A stretch of DNA of 64,000 nt from Caloramator sp. mosi_1. Its GTDB lineage: Bacteria; Bacillota; Clostridia; Clostridiales; Caloramatoraceae. Shown here piece by piece: positions 1 to 9,600 of the stretch. Position 1 is the first letter of the stretch; each line of letters opens with the position of its first letter. The stretch covers positions 2,094,820 to 2,158,819 of the forward strand of contig NZ_CP117677.1 of the NCBI RefSeq assembly GCF_028622835.1, given 5' to 3'. A model generated the notes under the pieces. That model did not search any database. It was given only the letters and a program-made list of their open reading frames with translations, and had not been told where the DNA came from. The translations under genes were made by a program, and so were the position numbers.

Positions 1-948
1 GAACTTTTGATTGAACAATCTGATAATAATTTAAAAGAAATCTTTGAAGGTATTTATAAGAAGATACAGTCAGGATCAAACTTATCTGAGGCCTTTGAGG
101 ATACTAAGAGGTTCCCCAATTTTTTTATTAATATGATTAGGGTTGGTGAACTAAGTGGCAATTTAGAGGAGACCTTTAGAATGCTTTCAGATTACTATTT
201 TAGGCAATATACAATTATTAAAAGTATAAGACAGGCAACAGCATATCCTAAGTTAGTATTTATTTTAACATTAACTATTTTGATTCTTATTTTTAATAAA
301 ATAATACCAATGTTTGCAAATATAATACTTCAATTTAATAAAGAGCAGATACCTTTAGCAACTCAAATAATAATTAATACTTCTAATTTTATAAGAGAAA
401 GGCAGAAATTAATTTTATTTTCTTTGCTTTTACTTATTTTTATAGCAAGTTTTTATAAAAAAATTGATTTATTAAAAAAGACTAAGGACTTATTATATAT
501 TAAACTTCCTATTTTAAAGAAAATAAACATACTTAACACATCGGTGCAGTTTACATCAATTTTGTGGATGCTAACAAGAAGTGGAGTGCCAATTATAAAG
601 GGTATAGATATATTAGTAGATATAATAGAAAATAGATTTATAAAGGAAAGGTTAAAGGAAATAGTTTTAAAGCTTCAAATGGGAGTTAGCTTAAGTGAAT
701 CTGTACGAGAAGTTGAATTTCTTCCAAGAATGCTGGTAAATGTATTAAGGACTTCGGAGGAAGCGGGAACTTTAGAAAAGACATTAAAAAATATGTCTGA
801 GTACTACTATCTTGAGTTGGATGAGTATATTAAAAGGGTTTTAATTTATGTTGAACCAGTATTAATATTATCTTTAGCAGTATTTATAGGTTTTATAGTT
901 ATGGCATTAATGTTACCAATATTTAAAATTTATAGAAGTATCATTTAA
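1..948 (+). CDS. pilC: Type IV pilus inner-membrane platform protein PilC (GspF family), 5'-truncated by window edge
   Basis: The frame is open to the first base, so the N-terminus lies outside the window; about 315 residues remain. GspF/PilC proteins are polytopic membrane proteins that couple the pilus ATPase to pilin assembly. Two features show the family: duplicated cytoplasmic helical domains (a GELSGNLEE stretch early and a matching TSEEAGTLEKTL stretch late), each followed by hydrophobic segments near residues 80-105, 130-150 and 285-310. The C-terminal motif around VEPVLIL is typical. It is followed by a pilin, a prepilin peptidase and minor pilins, so it closes the assembly part of a type IV pilus operon. 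Intact as far as visible. Confidence 0.9.
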   Translation, partial: ELLIEQSDNNLKEIFEGIYKKIQSGSNLSEAFEDTKRFPNFFINMIRVGELSGNLEETFRMLSDYYFRQYTIIKSIRQATAYPKLVFILTLTILILIFNKIIPMFANIILQFNKEQIPLATQIIINTSNFIRERQKLILFSLLLLIFIASFYKKIDLLKKTKDLLYIKLPILKKINILNTSVQFTSILWMLTRSGVPIIKGIDILVDIIENRFIKERLKEIVLKLQMGVSLSESVREVEFLPRMLVNVLRTSEEAGTLEKTLKNMSEYYYLELDEYIKRVLIYVEPVLILSLAVFIGFIVMALMLPIFKIYRSII

Positions 949-966
949 AGTTTAATAAATATAAAA

Positions 967-1000
967 CCTGTCAATAATTATCATTGAAATTATTGACAGG
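967..1000 (+). other. Perfect 13-bp hairpin directly before the pilin ribosome-binding site
   Basis: CCTGTCAATAATT (967-979) and AATTATTGACAGG (988-1000) are exact reverse complements around an 8-nt loop. No T-tract follows; the Shine-Dalgarno GAGG begins at 1001. It may be an mRNA stabilising or processing hairpin that raises pilin expression relative to pilC, or an attenuator. The function is inferred from position only. Confidence 0.7.
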
Positions 1001-1011
1001 GAGGTATGTAT

Positions 1012-1392
1012 ATGAAAAAGAAAAAAGGTTTTACACTAATTGAAGTAATTGTGGCTATAGCTATTATTGGTATTTTAGCAGCAACTTTAATACCAGAAGT
1101 TACAAGCTATACTGTAAGTGCAAATAATACTAAGCTTAGAGCAGAGGCAAGAATGCTTCTAAATGCGATTGAGCTATATAATGCTTCTGTTCAGGGGACA
1201 GATTTAGTATTAAGTGATGAGTTAACGATTGAAAATATTAAAGAAAGAGATTTAAATAATGGTGAGGGGTTAAAAGAGATAATAAATAAATTAAAGAGTG
1301 AAGAACTAAAGAAATATACAATAGCTGAATTGAAAAAATTAGTTGAAGAGGGAACTATAAAACCTTCTCAAGAATCATCCTCAAACCCATAA
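1012..1392 (+). CDS. pilA: Type IV major pilin-like protein with prepilin signal
   Basis: The 126-residue product begins with a short Lys-rich leader and the class III prepilin motif GFTLIEV followed by a hydrophobic helix (residues about 7-28). This is the signature cleaved and methylated by PilD, with Glu5 of the mature protein present. The rest is a hydrophilic, Lys/Glu-rich globular part. I chose ATG 1012 because GAGG at 1001-1004 is well spaced to it, whereas ATG 1006 abuts it. The position after pilC and before pilD suggests the main pilus subunit. Intact. Confidence 0.85.
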   Translation: MKKKKGFTLIEVIVAIAIIGILAATLIPEVTSYTVSANNTKLRAEARMLLNAIELYNASVQGTDLVLSDELTIENIKERDLNNGEGLKEIINKLKSEELKKYTIAELKKLVEEGTIKPSQESSSNP

Positions 1393-1466
1393 GGGGAAGA
1401 AGATTAAAAGGTATGTAGTAGTTTAAAAAATAATTTAATAATATAGAACACTTTCGGAGGGAGTTT

Positions 1467-2224
1467 ATGGAAACTACATTTTTAATTTTCTCATTTATTT
1501 TTGGTTTGGTTATAGGTAGCTTTTTAAATGTATGTATTTATAGAATACCACGGGAAGAATCAATAGCCTATCCACCATCCCACTGTACAAATTGTGGATA
1601 TAGACTAAGATGGTACGATTTGATTCCTGTAATAAGCTATACTTTATTAAAGGGAAGATGTAGAAGCTGCGGCCAAAAATTTCAATTATTTATCCTCTTA
1701 TTGAGGTTGCTACAGCTATTTTATTTGGAATATTGTTTTTAAAGTTTGGTGTTAGTATTGCCTTCTTTAAATATGCTGTATTATTTTGTTTTTTAATTGT
1801 TATAGGTGTTATTGATTTATTAACTACAGATGTTTATTTTAATACAACTATAACTGGTATAATATTTGGTATTTGTTTTGCCGTTATAGAAAAATACTAT
1901 TTAAATATTCCAATAAAAAACAGTTTGCTTGGAGGTTTGCTTGGAGGATTATTTATAGGGGTGATTGTATTTTTAACAAAGGCAATGGGTGAAGGGGATA
2001 TTGAAATATGTCTACTCTCAGGAATTTATTTAGGTTTTGTAAATACATTTTTAATGCTCCTTTTATCCTTTATAATTGGAGGAATTGTAGGAGGTTTGCT
2101 TATTTTACTTAAAATTAAAGAGAGAAAGGATTATATTCCCTTTGGACCATTTATAGCTGTAGCTACAATGATTGTTGTGTTATTTGGAGATTCAATTATT
2201 AATTGGTATATATCACTATTTTAA
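1467..2224 (+). CDS. pilD: Prepilin leader peptidase/N-methyltransferase PilD (one frameshift)
   Basis: Aspartic membrane protease that cleaves prepilin leaders and N-methylates the new terminus. The N-terminal part has GSFLNVCIYRIPR and two CxxC pairs (HCTNCGYR and RCRSCGQK), the zinc/methylase domain. The C-terminal part has hydrophobic helices with the catalytic aspartates in GVIDLLTTDVY and the AMGEGDIE motif (GxGD family). The frame breaks in the A run near 1676-1680; adding one A restores a continuous protein of about 252 residues, the usual length. It sits between the major pilin and the minor pilins. Start ATG 1467 follows a CGGAGGGAG ribosome site. Confidence 0.9.
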
Positions 2225-2236
2225 AGAAGGGATATA

Positions 2237-2705
2237 TTGAAAAAAGAGGATATACATTAATTGAAATAATTTGTACTATAGCAATTATAGTCATATCCTT
2301 AAGTATAATAAGTTTAGATATCGATTCATTTAATAGAAAATTTTTAGACAGTACAATTGATACTATAATTGCTGATATGCAGGAGGCAAAAATGTTAGCA
2401 ATTAATAGTAGAGTAGACGAAGTCAAGGTTTATTTTACATTAGATGAAGCTATGCACGATTATAATGGATATGAAGTATACATTGGAGGACAAAATGGCA
2501 AGGTGTTGAAAAAAGAAAACTAAATAATGATTTTATTATAAGCAGAGTAAAAAGTACTATACCTGAAAATGGGGTAGTCATTTTTAAACCAAATGGAAGT
2601 ATATATCCACACGCCTGTACTATATCTATTTATGATAAGAAAGCGAATAAATACAGAAATATTACATTAACAATAGGATATACAAGGATTATGGAGGTAA
2701 AATGA
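2237..2705 (+). CDS. Minor pseudopilin, GspH/FimT type (frameshifted)
   Basis: Prepilin motif RGYTLIEI followed by a hydrophobic helix, then a GspH-like C-terminal half (for example IFKPNGSIYP and ITLTIGYTRI). GspH/FimT minor pilins prime or cap pilus fibres. The likely start is TTG 2237 after AGAAGGG, which needs one extra A in the run at 2240-2245; a second break lies at about 2510-2520. With both corrected the protein is about 156 residues and ends at TGA 2703-2705, overlapping the next start (ATGA). A different upstream ATG at 2203 lies inside pilD and is less likely. Confidence 0.7.
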
Positions 2706-3108
2706 TAAAGATTAAAAAGAAGGGATTTACCCTAATAGAAGTATTAGCTGTATTATTTTCTATAGCCCTTTTAATTCCAGTTATTGCTGATATTAATACG
2801 AATAATGTAATGTTACAAAGAAAGAGTAAGGATAATTATAATATGTATTTAATTGCAATGTCCCTTTGTGAGATGTATAAAAAGAACAGTGAATTTTATA
2901 AAGATGTTAACTATACTATTTTTTAGATTCTTCAAATGAACTATTGAATTCACTTGAAGAAAATATAACAAATTTAGATAAGGACAATAATAAAAGATTT
3001 ATGGTTAACCTTGAGTTTAGGTGCTTAGATACTAATCTATATAGAGTAAATGTTAAGGTTACTGATAGGACAACTGGGTATTATATAGAACTTAATAGCT
3101 ATAAATAG
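2702..3108 (+). CDS. Minor prepilin-like protein (one frameshift)
   Basis: The leader IKIKKKGFTLIEVLAV is a class III prepilin signal, followed by a hydrophobic helix (residues 10-27). The rest is a hydrophilic domain that I cannot assign to a named pilin subfamily. The reading frame is interrupted in the T run at about 2919-2925; one added T restores a product of about 135 residues ending at TAG 3108. Start ATG overlaps the stop of the preceding gene, implying translational coupling. Expected to be processed by PilD and built into the type IV pilus as a minor subunit. Confidence 0.7.
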
Positions 3109-3119
3109 GTGATTGTATA

Positions 3120-3545
3120 ATGAATAAAAAGGATTTACATTGATAGAATCAGTTGTAGCTCTTTTTATTTTTTAATAATAGTACTTATATCATTAGACTT
3201 TTTAGTTTTTCCTTAGGTGTGAACAAAGAACTAAATAAAAGTAATTCAGATGTAATAAATGTTAATATTGCCCTTGATTTTATATCAGATAAAATAAGAA
3301 CCGATAGGATACAATTAATAAATTCTTATAAAAATAATAGGATAGAGATTTTTAAGACTTCTGATGGAAGTGTTTTATATATTAAAAATGGGATATTAAG
3401 ATTTAAAGTAGATTCACAACAGATTGTTCCAGATATAGAGTATGCTTATATTGAGAAAATTACGGATAGATTATATAAAGTAACAATAAAATCAAATATT
3501 GATAACATATATACTTGTTTTGTTGGTGAAGGTTATGAAAAGTAA
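3120..3545 (+). CDS. Minor prepilin-like protein (three apparent frameshifts)
   Basis: Read with one base added in each of three homopolymers (A run 3126-3130, T run near 3168-3173, T run 3206-3210), the start reads MNKKGFTLIESVVALFIF, a prepilin signal plus hydrophobic helix. A soluble domain of about 110 residues follows and is intact in one frame. RBS AGGTGATTG precedes ATG 3120. It lies in the row of minor pilin genes between pilD and the PilX-like gene. No closer subfamily assignment is possible from sequence alone. The density of breaks makes the N-terminal reconstruction less certain. Confidence 0.6.
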
Positions 3546-3894
3546 AGGAAATATAGTAATATATTATATTTTAATTGCATTTTTACTAATTACATTAATA
3601 TTTATGACGACATCTATATTGATAAGTTCTAATAGGATACAATATAGCACACTTTTATCAGAGCAGGCCCATAATAATGCTGAAGCGGGCTTAATTTATG
3701 CGTATAGAAATATTATTGAAATGGAAGGCGAAAAAGCAATAGATAGATATTTGGTATTAAATTTTGATAATAACAACAGTGTCGAACTTATTTTTAAAAA
3801 TAAAAAATATGAAAAGAAGTATACTATATCTGTTAAGGGCAAATGCGGTACATATATAAAATCAATATATAGAGAGATAAGTTATAAAAATTAA
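3535..3894 (+). CDS. PilX-like pilus assembly protein, small membrane-anchored
   Basis: A 119-residue product starting at ATG 3535 (GGTGAAGG upstream) with a short charged N-terminus, one hydrophobic segment (about residues 8-30) and then SEQAHNNAEAGLIYAYR. This resembles the QA..AEAG motif of PilX N-terminal domains, which anchor non-GFTLIE pilus accessory proteins. The start overlaps the preceding gene by 11 bases, so it is translationally coupled and is the last gene of the pilus operon. The family call is tentative; it could be an unrelated bitopic protein. Confidence 0.55.
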   Translation: MKSKGNIVIYYILIAFLLITLIFMTTSILISSNRIQYSTLLSEQAHNNAEAGLIYAYRNIIEMEGEKAIDRYLVLNFDNNNSVELIFKNKKYEKKYTISVKGKCGTYIKSIYREISYKN

Positions 3895-3959
3895 TTAGCA
3901 GTTATAAATATAGAAAACTTTTGTGTTAAAAATATAAATTAAAATAAAGGAGATGAAGT

Positions 3960-4444
3960 ATGAATATTGTTCTAATTGGTATGCCAGGATGTGGTAAAAC
4001 AACTTTAGGCAGAATATTGGCTCAAAAACTTGGTATACCTTTTTTGATACGGATAATATTTTAATTGAAACCTATGGAGAAACTATAGAGGAAATGTTTA
4101 AAAAGGTGAACAATACTTTAGGGACAAAGAATCAAAGGTTATTGAAAATATATCAAAAAAGAAAGATGTATTATTTCAACTGGAGGAGGCGTTGTTTTAA
4201 ACTATAACAATATATTAAATTTAAGAAAAAAGGTGTGATAATATTTATAAATAGAAATTTAGATGATATAAGTAAAACCTTAAATATTGAAGGTAGACCT
4301 CTTTTAACAAATAAAGATAAATTATATGAACTTTATAGCCAAAGAATCGATTTATATAAAAAATACTGTGATTATGAAGTAGAAAACAAGGTATTAGAAG
4401 AAACGATTGATAAAATAATAGAAATATGCAAACCATATATTTAA
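3960..4444 (+). CDS. aroK: Shikimate kinase (multiple frameshifts)
   Basis: Phosphorylates shikimate at the 3-hydroxyl in the aromatic amino acid pathway. Visible motifs in order: Walker A GMPGCGKTT (residues 7-15), FDTDN with the substrate-binding Asp, STGGGVV (the GGG shikimate-binding loop), and the LID arginine in EGRPLL. The frame breaks near 4040, 4105-4110 and 4170-4180, all in short homopolymers; joined, the product is about 163 residues, normal for AroK. RBS AAAGGAGATG precedes ATG 3960. aroQ lies 950 bp downstream, so two shikimate-pathway enzymes are neighbours. Confidence 0.85.
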
Positions 4445-4466
4445 ACACATATAGAGGGAGGATAAT

Positions 4467-5351
4467 ATGACAGCAAAATTTGGACCATCAGGTAATTCAA
4501 AAAGTTTCTACGATGAGGGGTATAAATCTTCTGTAGATATGCCAAAGTGGTTAAAACAAAAGGGACTTGATGCGTATGAGTATTCCTTTGGAAGAGGTAT
4601 AAACATAAGCTTTGAAACTGCTGAAAAGATAGGTAAAGAAGCTTTAGAAAATGGTATACTTCTTTCTATTCATAGCCCATACTATATAAATTTTGGTAGT
4701 TCTGATATAGAAATACAAGCTAAATCACAGGAATACTTAAGAAAAACATTAATACTTGCAGATAAAATGAAGGCAGACCGTGTAGTTTTGCATCCAGGTT
4801 CTGTTGGCAAAAATACAAGAAGAGAAGCCTTTAATAATTTTGCATCAGCAATAAAAATATCTATAGGTGTATTAAAGGAGTTAAATCTTTACGGAAAGAT
4901 ATTTATTTGTCCTGAAACAATGGGTAAAAGGAATCAATTAGGTACACTTGATGAAATTTTAGAAATATGCCAATTAGATGAAACATTAATACCGACAGTT
5001 GATTTTGGACACATACACGCACTTGAAGAGGTGCAATAAATTCAATAGAAGATTATGAATTTATATTTGACAGAATAGAAAAAGCATTAGGAAGCTATAG
5101 ATTAGATAATTTACACTGCCACTTTAGTAGAATAGAATTTACAGAGGCCGGTGAAAAAAGCACTGGACTTTTAAGGATACTCAATATGGACCAGAATTTG
5201 ACCCTTTAGCTAAAGTACTTATTAAAAGAAAAATATCACCAAGGATAATATGCGAATCCAGAGAAAATATGGCTGAAGACTCACTGGAAATGAAAAAATT
5301 TATATAGAATATCTTACTAAATTAAACTATAGTTTGCATTCTGAGCAATAA
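4467..5351 (+). CDS. AP endonuclease family 2 / endonuclease IV-like TIM-barrel protein (frameshifted)
   Basis: Reconstructed as about 296 residues. The metal ligands of the endonuclease IV fold are recognisable: His in SIHSPYYINF, His in VVLHPGSVG, Glu in ICPETMGK, Asp and His in TVDFGHIHA, and a C-terminal LHCHFSRIEFTEAGEKK segment. Members cut DNA at abasic sites using three zinc ions; this subgroup is often annotated only as a TIM-barrel protein. The frame is lost near 5029-5034, 5160 and 5295. It lies between aroK and aroQ with a good GAGGGAGG ribosome site. DNA repair is the likely role, but a sugar isomerase of the same superfamily cannot be excluded. Confidence 0.7.
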
Positions 5352-5393
5352 TCTGCTAAAATACTATTGTTATTGTATATTAAGGGTGATATT

Positions 5394-5846
5394 ATGAAGG
5401 TTTTAGTTGTAAATGGTCCTAATTTAAATTTATTAGGTATTAGGGAAAAGGATATTTACGGCAGTTTAAGTTATAATGATCTGTGTTCCTACATTAAAAA
5501 ATGTGCAGAACAATTTAATATTGAGGTTGATATTTATCAGAGTAATGTAGAAGGGGAACTAATTAATTACATACAGGATAATTATAAACAGGCAGATGGA
5601 TTGATAATAAATCCAGGTGCATATACCCACTATAGCTATGCATTGTATGACTGTATAAGATCAATAGATAAACCGACAATTGAGGTACATCTTACAAACA
5701 TTTATGCAAGAGAAGAGTTTAGACAAAAATCAGTTACTGCTCCTGCTTGTATTGGAGTAATAACAGGTTTAAAAGAAGTAGGTTATAAAATAGCCTTATT
5801 GGCAATAAAAGATATAGGGGTAGCAAAAATGACTGAAAAAGATTAA
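5394..5846 (+). CDS. aroQ: 3-dehydroquinate dehydratase, type II
   Basis: Dehydrates 3-dehydroquinate to 3-dehydroshikimate. Type II motifs are complete: NGPNLNLLGIRE at the N-terminus with the catalytic Tyr region (KDIYGS), NPGAYTHYSYAL, IEVHLTNIYAREEFR and the SVTAPACIGVITG segment. Start ATG 5394 follows AAGGGTGAT; the upstream in-frame residues of the longer reading frame are not family-like. About 150 residues, standard length. As written, the 3' end runs into the start of the peptidase gene in the same frame (see that entry). Part of a shikimate cluster with aroK. Confidence 0.92.
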   Translation: MKVLVVNGPNLNLLGIREKDIYGSLSYNDLCSYIKKCAEQFNIEVDIYQSNVEGELINYIQDNYKQADGLIINPGAYTHYSYALYDCIRSIDKPTIEVHLTNIYAREEFRQKSVTAPACIGVITGLKEVGYKIALLAIKDIGVAKMTEKD

Positions 5847-6898
5847 AACTATTTTTAAACAAATTTGATGAATTAAATATTGATGCAGCTTTAGTTTATA
5901 AGGATGAAAATAGAAATTATTTAAGTGGCTTTACAGGAGATGATAGTTTCCTATTCATTACAAAGGAAAAGTCATACTTCATAACTGATTCAAGATATAC
6001 AGAACAAGCTCAAAACGAAGTTAATTGTTTTGAAGTTTTAGAGTATAAGCCACCAATTCACGATTTTATAAAAACATTAGCTGATAAACATAATATTAAA
6101 AGACTTGGTGTAGAAGAAGACAGAATGTCTTTTTCAGATTATATTACATATAAGGAAAAACTTGAAGGAGTAGAAATAGTAAAACTTGAACAAACTATAG
6201 AAAAGATAAGAATGATAAAGGATGAAGAAGAAATAAAATTAATAGAAAAGGCGGCTAATATAGCAGATAAAGCCTTTGAACACATTTTAAATTTTATAAA
6301 ACCTGGAATGACTGAAATTGAAGTTGCTTTAGAATTAGAATTTTTTATGAAAAAGATGGGTGCATCAGCTTTATCATTCCCAACTATAGTTGCATCAGGA
6401 ACAAGGTCTTCATTGCCTCACGGTACAGCTTCAGAGAAAGTAATAAAAGAAGGAGAATTTATTACTCTTGATTTTGGATGCGTGTACAAAGGTTACTGTT
6501 CAGATATGACAAGAACTATAGTGCTTGGAAAAGCTAATGAAAAACAAAAAGAAATATATAACATTGTCTTAGAGGCAAATGAAGCTGCACTTAAGGCTGT
6601 AAAACCTGGAATTAGTTGTTTTGACCTTGACAAAATTGCCAGAGATATTATAGTAGAAAGAGGATATGGCGAAAGATTTGGTCACGGTTTGGGCCACGGT
6701 GTAGGAAGAGAAGTACACGAGTTACCTTTTGTTAACTATAGAAGTAAGTTTAATTTAGAAGCTGGAATGGTTATAACCGATGAACCAGGCATATATATAC
6801 CTGGCTTTGGTGGAGTAAGAATAGAAGAATTAGTTCTTGTTACTGAAGATGGATATAGAGTTCTCTCAAAATCACCAAAGCATCTAATAGAACTATAG
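5829..6898 (+). CDS. pepP: Xaa-Pro aminopeptidase (M24 family), frameshift near the start
   Basis: Removes N-terminal residues preceding proline. The creatinase-like N-domain occupies roughly residues 1-120 and the pita-bread catalytic domain the rest. Dinuclear metal ligands are visible: Asp in LDFGCVYKGYCSDMTR (two), His in GHGLGHGVGREVHELP, Glu in TDEPGIYIPG and in GGVRIEELVLV. About 356 residues, normal. Its frame is closed just upstream, so the start must be ATG 5829 with one missing A at 5834-5840. efp follows after 48 bp, a common clostridial pairing that is meaningful because EF-P relieves polyproline stalling. Confidence 0.9.
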
Positions 6899-6946
6899 TT
6901 TATAATATAATTTAACTATAAATTTACTATGGAGGGATAATATACA

Positions 6947-7504
6947 ATGATTACAGCAGGAGATTTCAAAAAAGGTTCAACTTTTGAGATGGATGGACAA
7001 GTTTATACTGTTATTGAATTTATGCACGTAAAACCAGGAAAGGGTGCTGCTTTTGTTAGAACAAAGCTTAAGAATGTTGTTACAGGAGCAGTTATAGAAA
7101 AATCCTTCAGCCCAACAGAAAAGTTCCCAGAAGCAGTTATAGAAAGAAAAGAAATGCAATACCTATATAACGATGGTACTCTTTACTACTTTATGGATAC
7201 TCAAACTTATGATCAAGTTCCACTTAACTATGAAAAGGTTGAGGATGCAATTAAGTATTTAAAGGAAAATATGAATGCTATAATCAAGTTCTATAAGGGT
7301 GAAGCATTCTCAGTTGAACCACCAACATTTGTTGAACTTGAAGTTGTTGAAACAGAACCAGGAGTTAGAGGAGATACAGCAACTAATGCAATGAAACCTG
7401 CAACTGTAGAAACAGGTGCAACATTTATGGTTCCTCTATTCATAAATCAAGGTGATGTTATTAGAATAGATACAAGAACTGGTGAATATATGTCAAGAGT
7501 ATAA
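6947..7504 (+). CDS. efp: Translation elongation factor P
   Basis: An intact 185-residue protein that enters stalled ribosomes and stimulates peptide bonds at polyproline stretches. The three beta-barrel domains are evident: an N-terminal KOW-like domain with the loop [12 protein letters not shown] carrying the Lys at the tip that reaches the peptidyl-transferase centre, a middle OB fold, and the C-terminal OB fold ending [24 protein letters not shown] is well placed. Downstream of pepP, with a stem-loop following the stop codon. Confidence 0.97.
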   Translation: MITAGDFKKGSTFEMDGQVYTVIEFMHVKPGKGAAFVRTKLKNVVTGAVIEKSFSPTEKFPEAVIERKEMQYLYNDGTLYYFMDTQTYDQVPLNYEKVEDAIKYLKENMNAIIKFYKGEAFSVEPPTFVELEVVETEPGVRGDTATNAMKPATVETGATFMVPLFINQGDVIRIDTRTGEYMSRV

Positions 7505-7519
7505 TGCATAATAATAATA

Positions 7520-7543
7520 TAACAGTGGCTTCGGCCACTGTTA
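7520..7543 (+). terminator. UUCG-capped hairpin after efp
   Basis: AACAGTGGC-TTCG-GCCACTGTT gives a 10-bp perfect stem (including the flanking T-A pair) with a stable TTCG tetraloop. The downstream tail is AATTAATATA rather than a run of T, so it may be a weak terminator or a 3'-end stabiliser within an efp-to-next-gene transcript. Confidence 0.6.
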
Positions 7544-7568
7544 ATTAATATATGAAGGAGGAAAAAAT

Positions 7569-8024
7569 ATGCAAAATATTAAGGAGAGGGTGGCATATCT
7601 CAAAGGATTGTCAGATGGCTTAGGTATAACTCACGAAACTAAAGAAGGAAGATTACTTATTGCTATTATTGATGTTTTAGATGATATAGCAGAATCTATC
7701 GAAATGCTTGAGGAAAATCAAAATGAGTTGGATGAGTATGTAGACGCAATTGATCAGGATTTAGCTGATGTTGAAGATGAAATTTTTGAAGACTATGATG
7801 AAGAGGACTATGATGAAGATTTTGAAGATTATGACGAATTTGATGAAAATGGCTTTGTAGAGGTAGAATGTCCAAATTGCCACGAAAAGGTTTATTTAGA
7901 TAAGGATATGTTTGAAGAGGAAGATGAAGATGGAGAAATAGTGTGTCCAAACTGTGATAAACCAATATATTTTGTTGAACACTGTCATTGTGATTCTGAT
8001 GAATGTGATTGTCATAAAGAATGA
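7569..8024 (+). CDS. CD1247-like protein with C-terminal zinc ribbon
   Basis: The 151-residue product has an N-terminal helical region (LKGLSDGLGI, residues 9-18, typical of the clostridial CD1247 N-terminal domain), a long Asp/Glu-rich linker (about residues 55-95), and a C-terminal part with two CPNC pairs plus a His/Cys-rich tail. The four Cys of the two CPNC motifs suggest a zinc ribbon. The function of this family is not known to me; the acidic linker and zinc ribbon suggest a nucleic-acid- or polymerase-associated factor. RBS GAAGGAGG. It is between efp and the spoIIIA operon and has its own terminator. Confidence 0.75.
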   Translation: MQNIKERVAYLKGLSDGLGITHETKEGRLLIAIIDVLDDIAESIEMLEENQNELDEYVDAIDQDLADVEDEIFEDYDEEDYDEDFEDYDEFDENGFVEVECPNCHEKVYLDKDMFEEEDEDGEIVCPNCDKPIYFVEHCHCDSDECDCHKE

Positions 8025-8044
8025 GGGCTATAGCCCTCTTTTTT
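8023..8044 (+). terminator. Rho-independent terminator after the CD1247-like gene
   Basis: GAGGGCTA (8023-8030) pairs with TAGCCCTC (8031-8038) and is followed by six T. The stem overlaps the stop codon. It separates the gene from the spoIIIA operon, which therefore needs its own promoter. Confidence 0.9.
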
Positions 8045-8100
8045 GTGTAATAAATTCGATTATAGAAAAATATAATTTTTATTAAGAAAGGGGAGGGTAA

Positions 8101-9057
8101 ATGAATACATATGAAAAAGAAAAAGTTGTACAGGCGTTTAAAAAAGATATATTACCAATACTAACAGAAAGAATTAGAGATGCAATATTAAAAATCAAAA
8201 ACTTTGGTTATTGGGAGATTGAGGAAATAAGGCTAAGAGCAAATAAACCATTAATGATATATAAAAACAATCAGGGATATTTTTAGATGAAAATGGAGAA
8301 ATAAAAGGTGAAAGAGGTCTTATAGTTACTAAGGAGGAGATAGATAAAATTTATCTGTTAATGTGTGACTATTCACTCTATACAATGGAGGAGGATATAA
8401 AACAAGGGTTTTTGACTATAAAGGGAGGACATAGAGTAGGAATTGCAGGTAAAGTTGTAAATGAAGGTGGTAAGATTAAAACTTTAAAAAATATATCCTG
8501 CCTAAATATTAGAATCGCAAAGGAAGTCAAGGGTTGTGCTATGAATTTAGCAAAATCGATTTATAGAGATGGTATTAAACATACACTTATTATTTCCCCA
8601 CCTGGATGTGGTAAAACAACGATTCTAAGGGATTTAATTAGACTTTTGAGTAACGGTATAAACGAAATAGATTTATCTGGTAAAAAGGTTACAGTTATTG
8701 ATGAAAGAAGTGAAATTGCATCCTGTTATTTAGGAATACCTCAAAATGATGTAGGAGTAAGAACAGATGTGCTTGATGGATGTCCTAAGGTTGAAGGACT
8801 TATGATGGCGGTTAGAACTATGTCCCCAGATGTCATTGCAGTTGATGAAATAGGAAGCATAAAGGATGCAGAAGCTATTATGGATGCAATAAATACAGGT
8901 GTGAAGGTTGTTGCAACTGCACACGGCAAAGATTTAGATGAGGTATTAAAACGTAGGGGTATCAAACTTCTTTTGAAAATGAATGTGTAGACATAGTTGT
9001 TTTTTAAGTAATAGAAATGGACCAGGTACTATAGAAAACATAATAAAAATAAACTAA
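8101..9057 (+). CDS. spoIIIAA: Stage III sporulation protein AA, secretion-type ATPase (frameshifted)
   Basis: ATPase of the SpoIIIA-SpoIIQ channel that links mother cell and forespore, related to type II/IV secretion ATPases. Motifs: Walker A SPPGCGKTT, followed by VIDERSEIA and a Walker B-like VIAVDEIGS, then the ATAHG sensor. Three T-run breaks (about 8280, 8970, 8999) divide the gene; rejoined it is about 319 residues and ends at TAA 9057 with NGPGTIENIIKIN. RBS GGGGAGGG lies just before ATG 8101. First gene of the eight-gene spoIIIA operon, expected to be sigma-E dependent, although I could not fix a sigma-E promoter here. Confidence 0.93.
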
Positions 9058-9070
9058 GGGGGATGATAAG

Positions 9071-9588
9071 ATGCTCAAGATTTTAGGTGGTTTAATGATT
9101 ATTCTTTCAACATCAGCTATGGGATATCTGTATTCCTTTGGCTATAAGGAAAGGGTGCGACAGCTTAGGGAACTTCAATTTTGTATAAATAGTCTATCAA
9201 GTGAAATATTGTATTCTTCTAATCCCTTGTGGGTTGCACTTAATAATGTATCTAAAAATAACTCTTCGCCTTTTAAAGAGCTATTTGGTAAGATGTCTTA
9301 TTATTTAAAGGAAAAAAGTTAGAGTCTATAGGTGAATGTTTTAATTTGGCCTTAAATGAGTGCAAGCATAATTTATATTTTGAAAAGGAGGATTTGGAAA
9401 TATTAAATACATTTATACAAGGGCTTGGAAATAGTGACTTTGAAGGGCATAAAAAGAACTTCAATATTGTATTGAAGAAGCTTGAAGGTATTGAAAAAGA
9501 GGCAGAAGATATAAGAGAAAAGAATGAAAAGTTATATAGATATTTAGGTGTTTTAGGAGGTCTTTTGATTGTTATTATTTTAGTTTAG
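9071..9588 (+). CDS. spoIIIAB: Stage III sporulation protein AB (one frameshift)
   Basis: About 172 residues. An N-terminal membrane segment (residues 4-22) is followed by RQLRELQFCINSLSSEI, the conserved helical GspF-like region, and a C-terminal membrane segment (LGVLGGLLIVIIL). SpoIIIAB resembles the platform protein of secretion systems and is needed for channel assembly. The frame is broken in the A run near 9310-9318. Starts 13 bp after spoIIIAA with RBS AAGGGGGATG. Confidence 0.9.
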
Positions 9589-9600
9589 GAGGTGTAGAGT

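Noticed and set aside
8045-8100. Search for a sigma-E promoter upstream of spoIIIAA
   Set aside because: No CATA-like -10 with a matching -35 could be identified, although one is expected from known biology.
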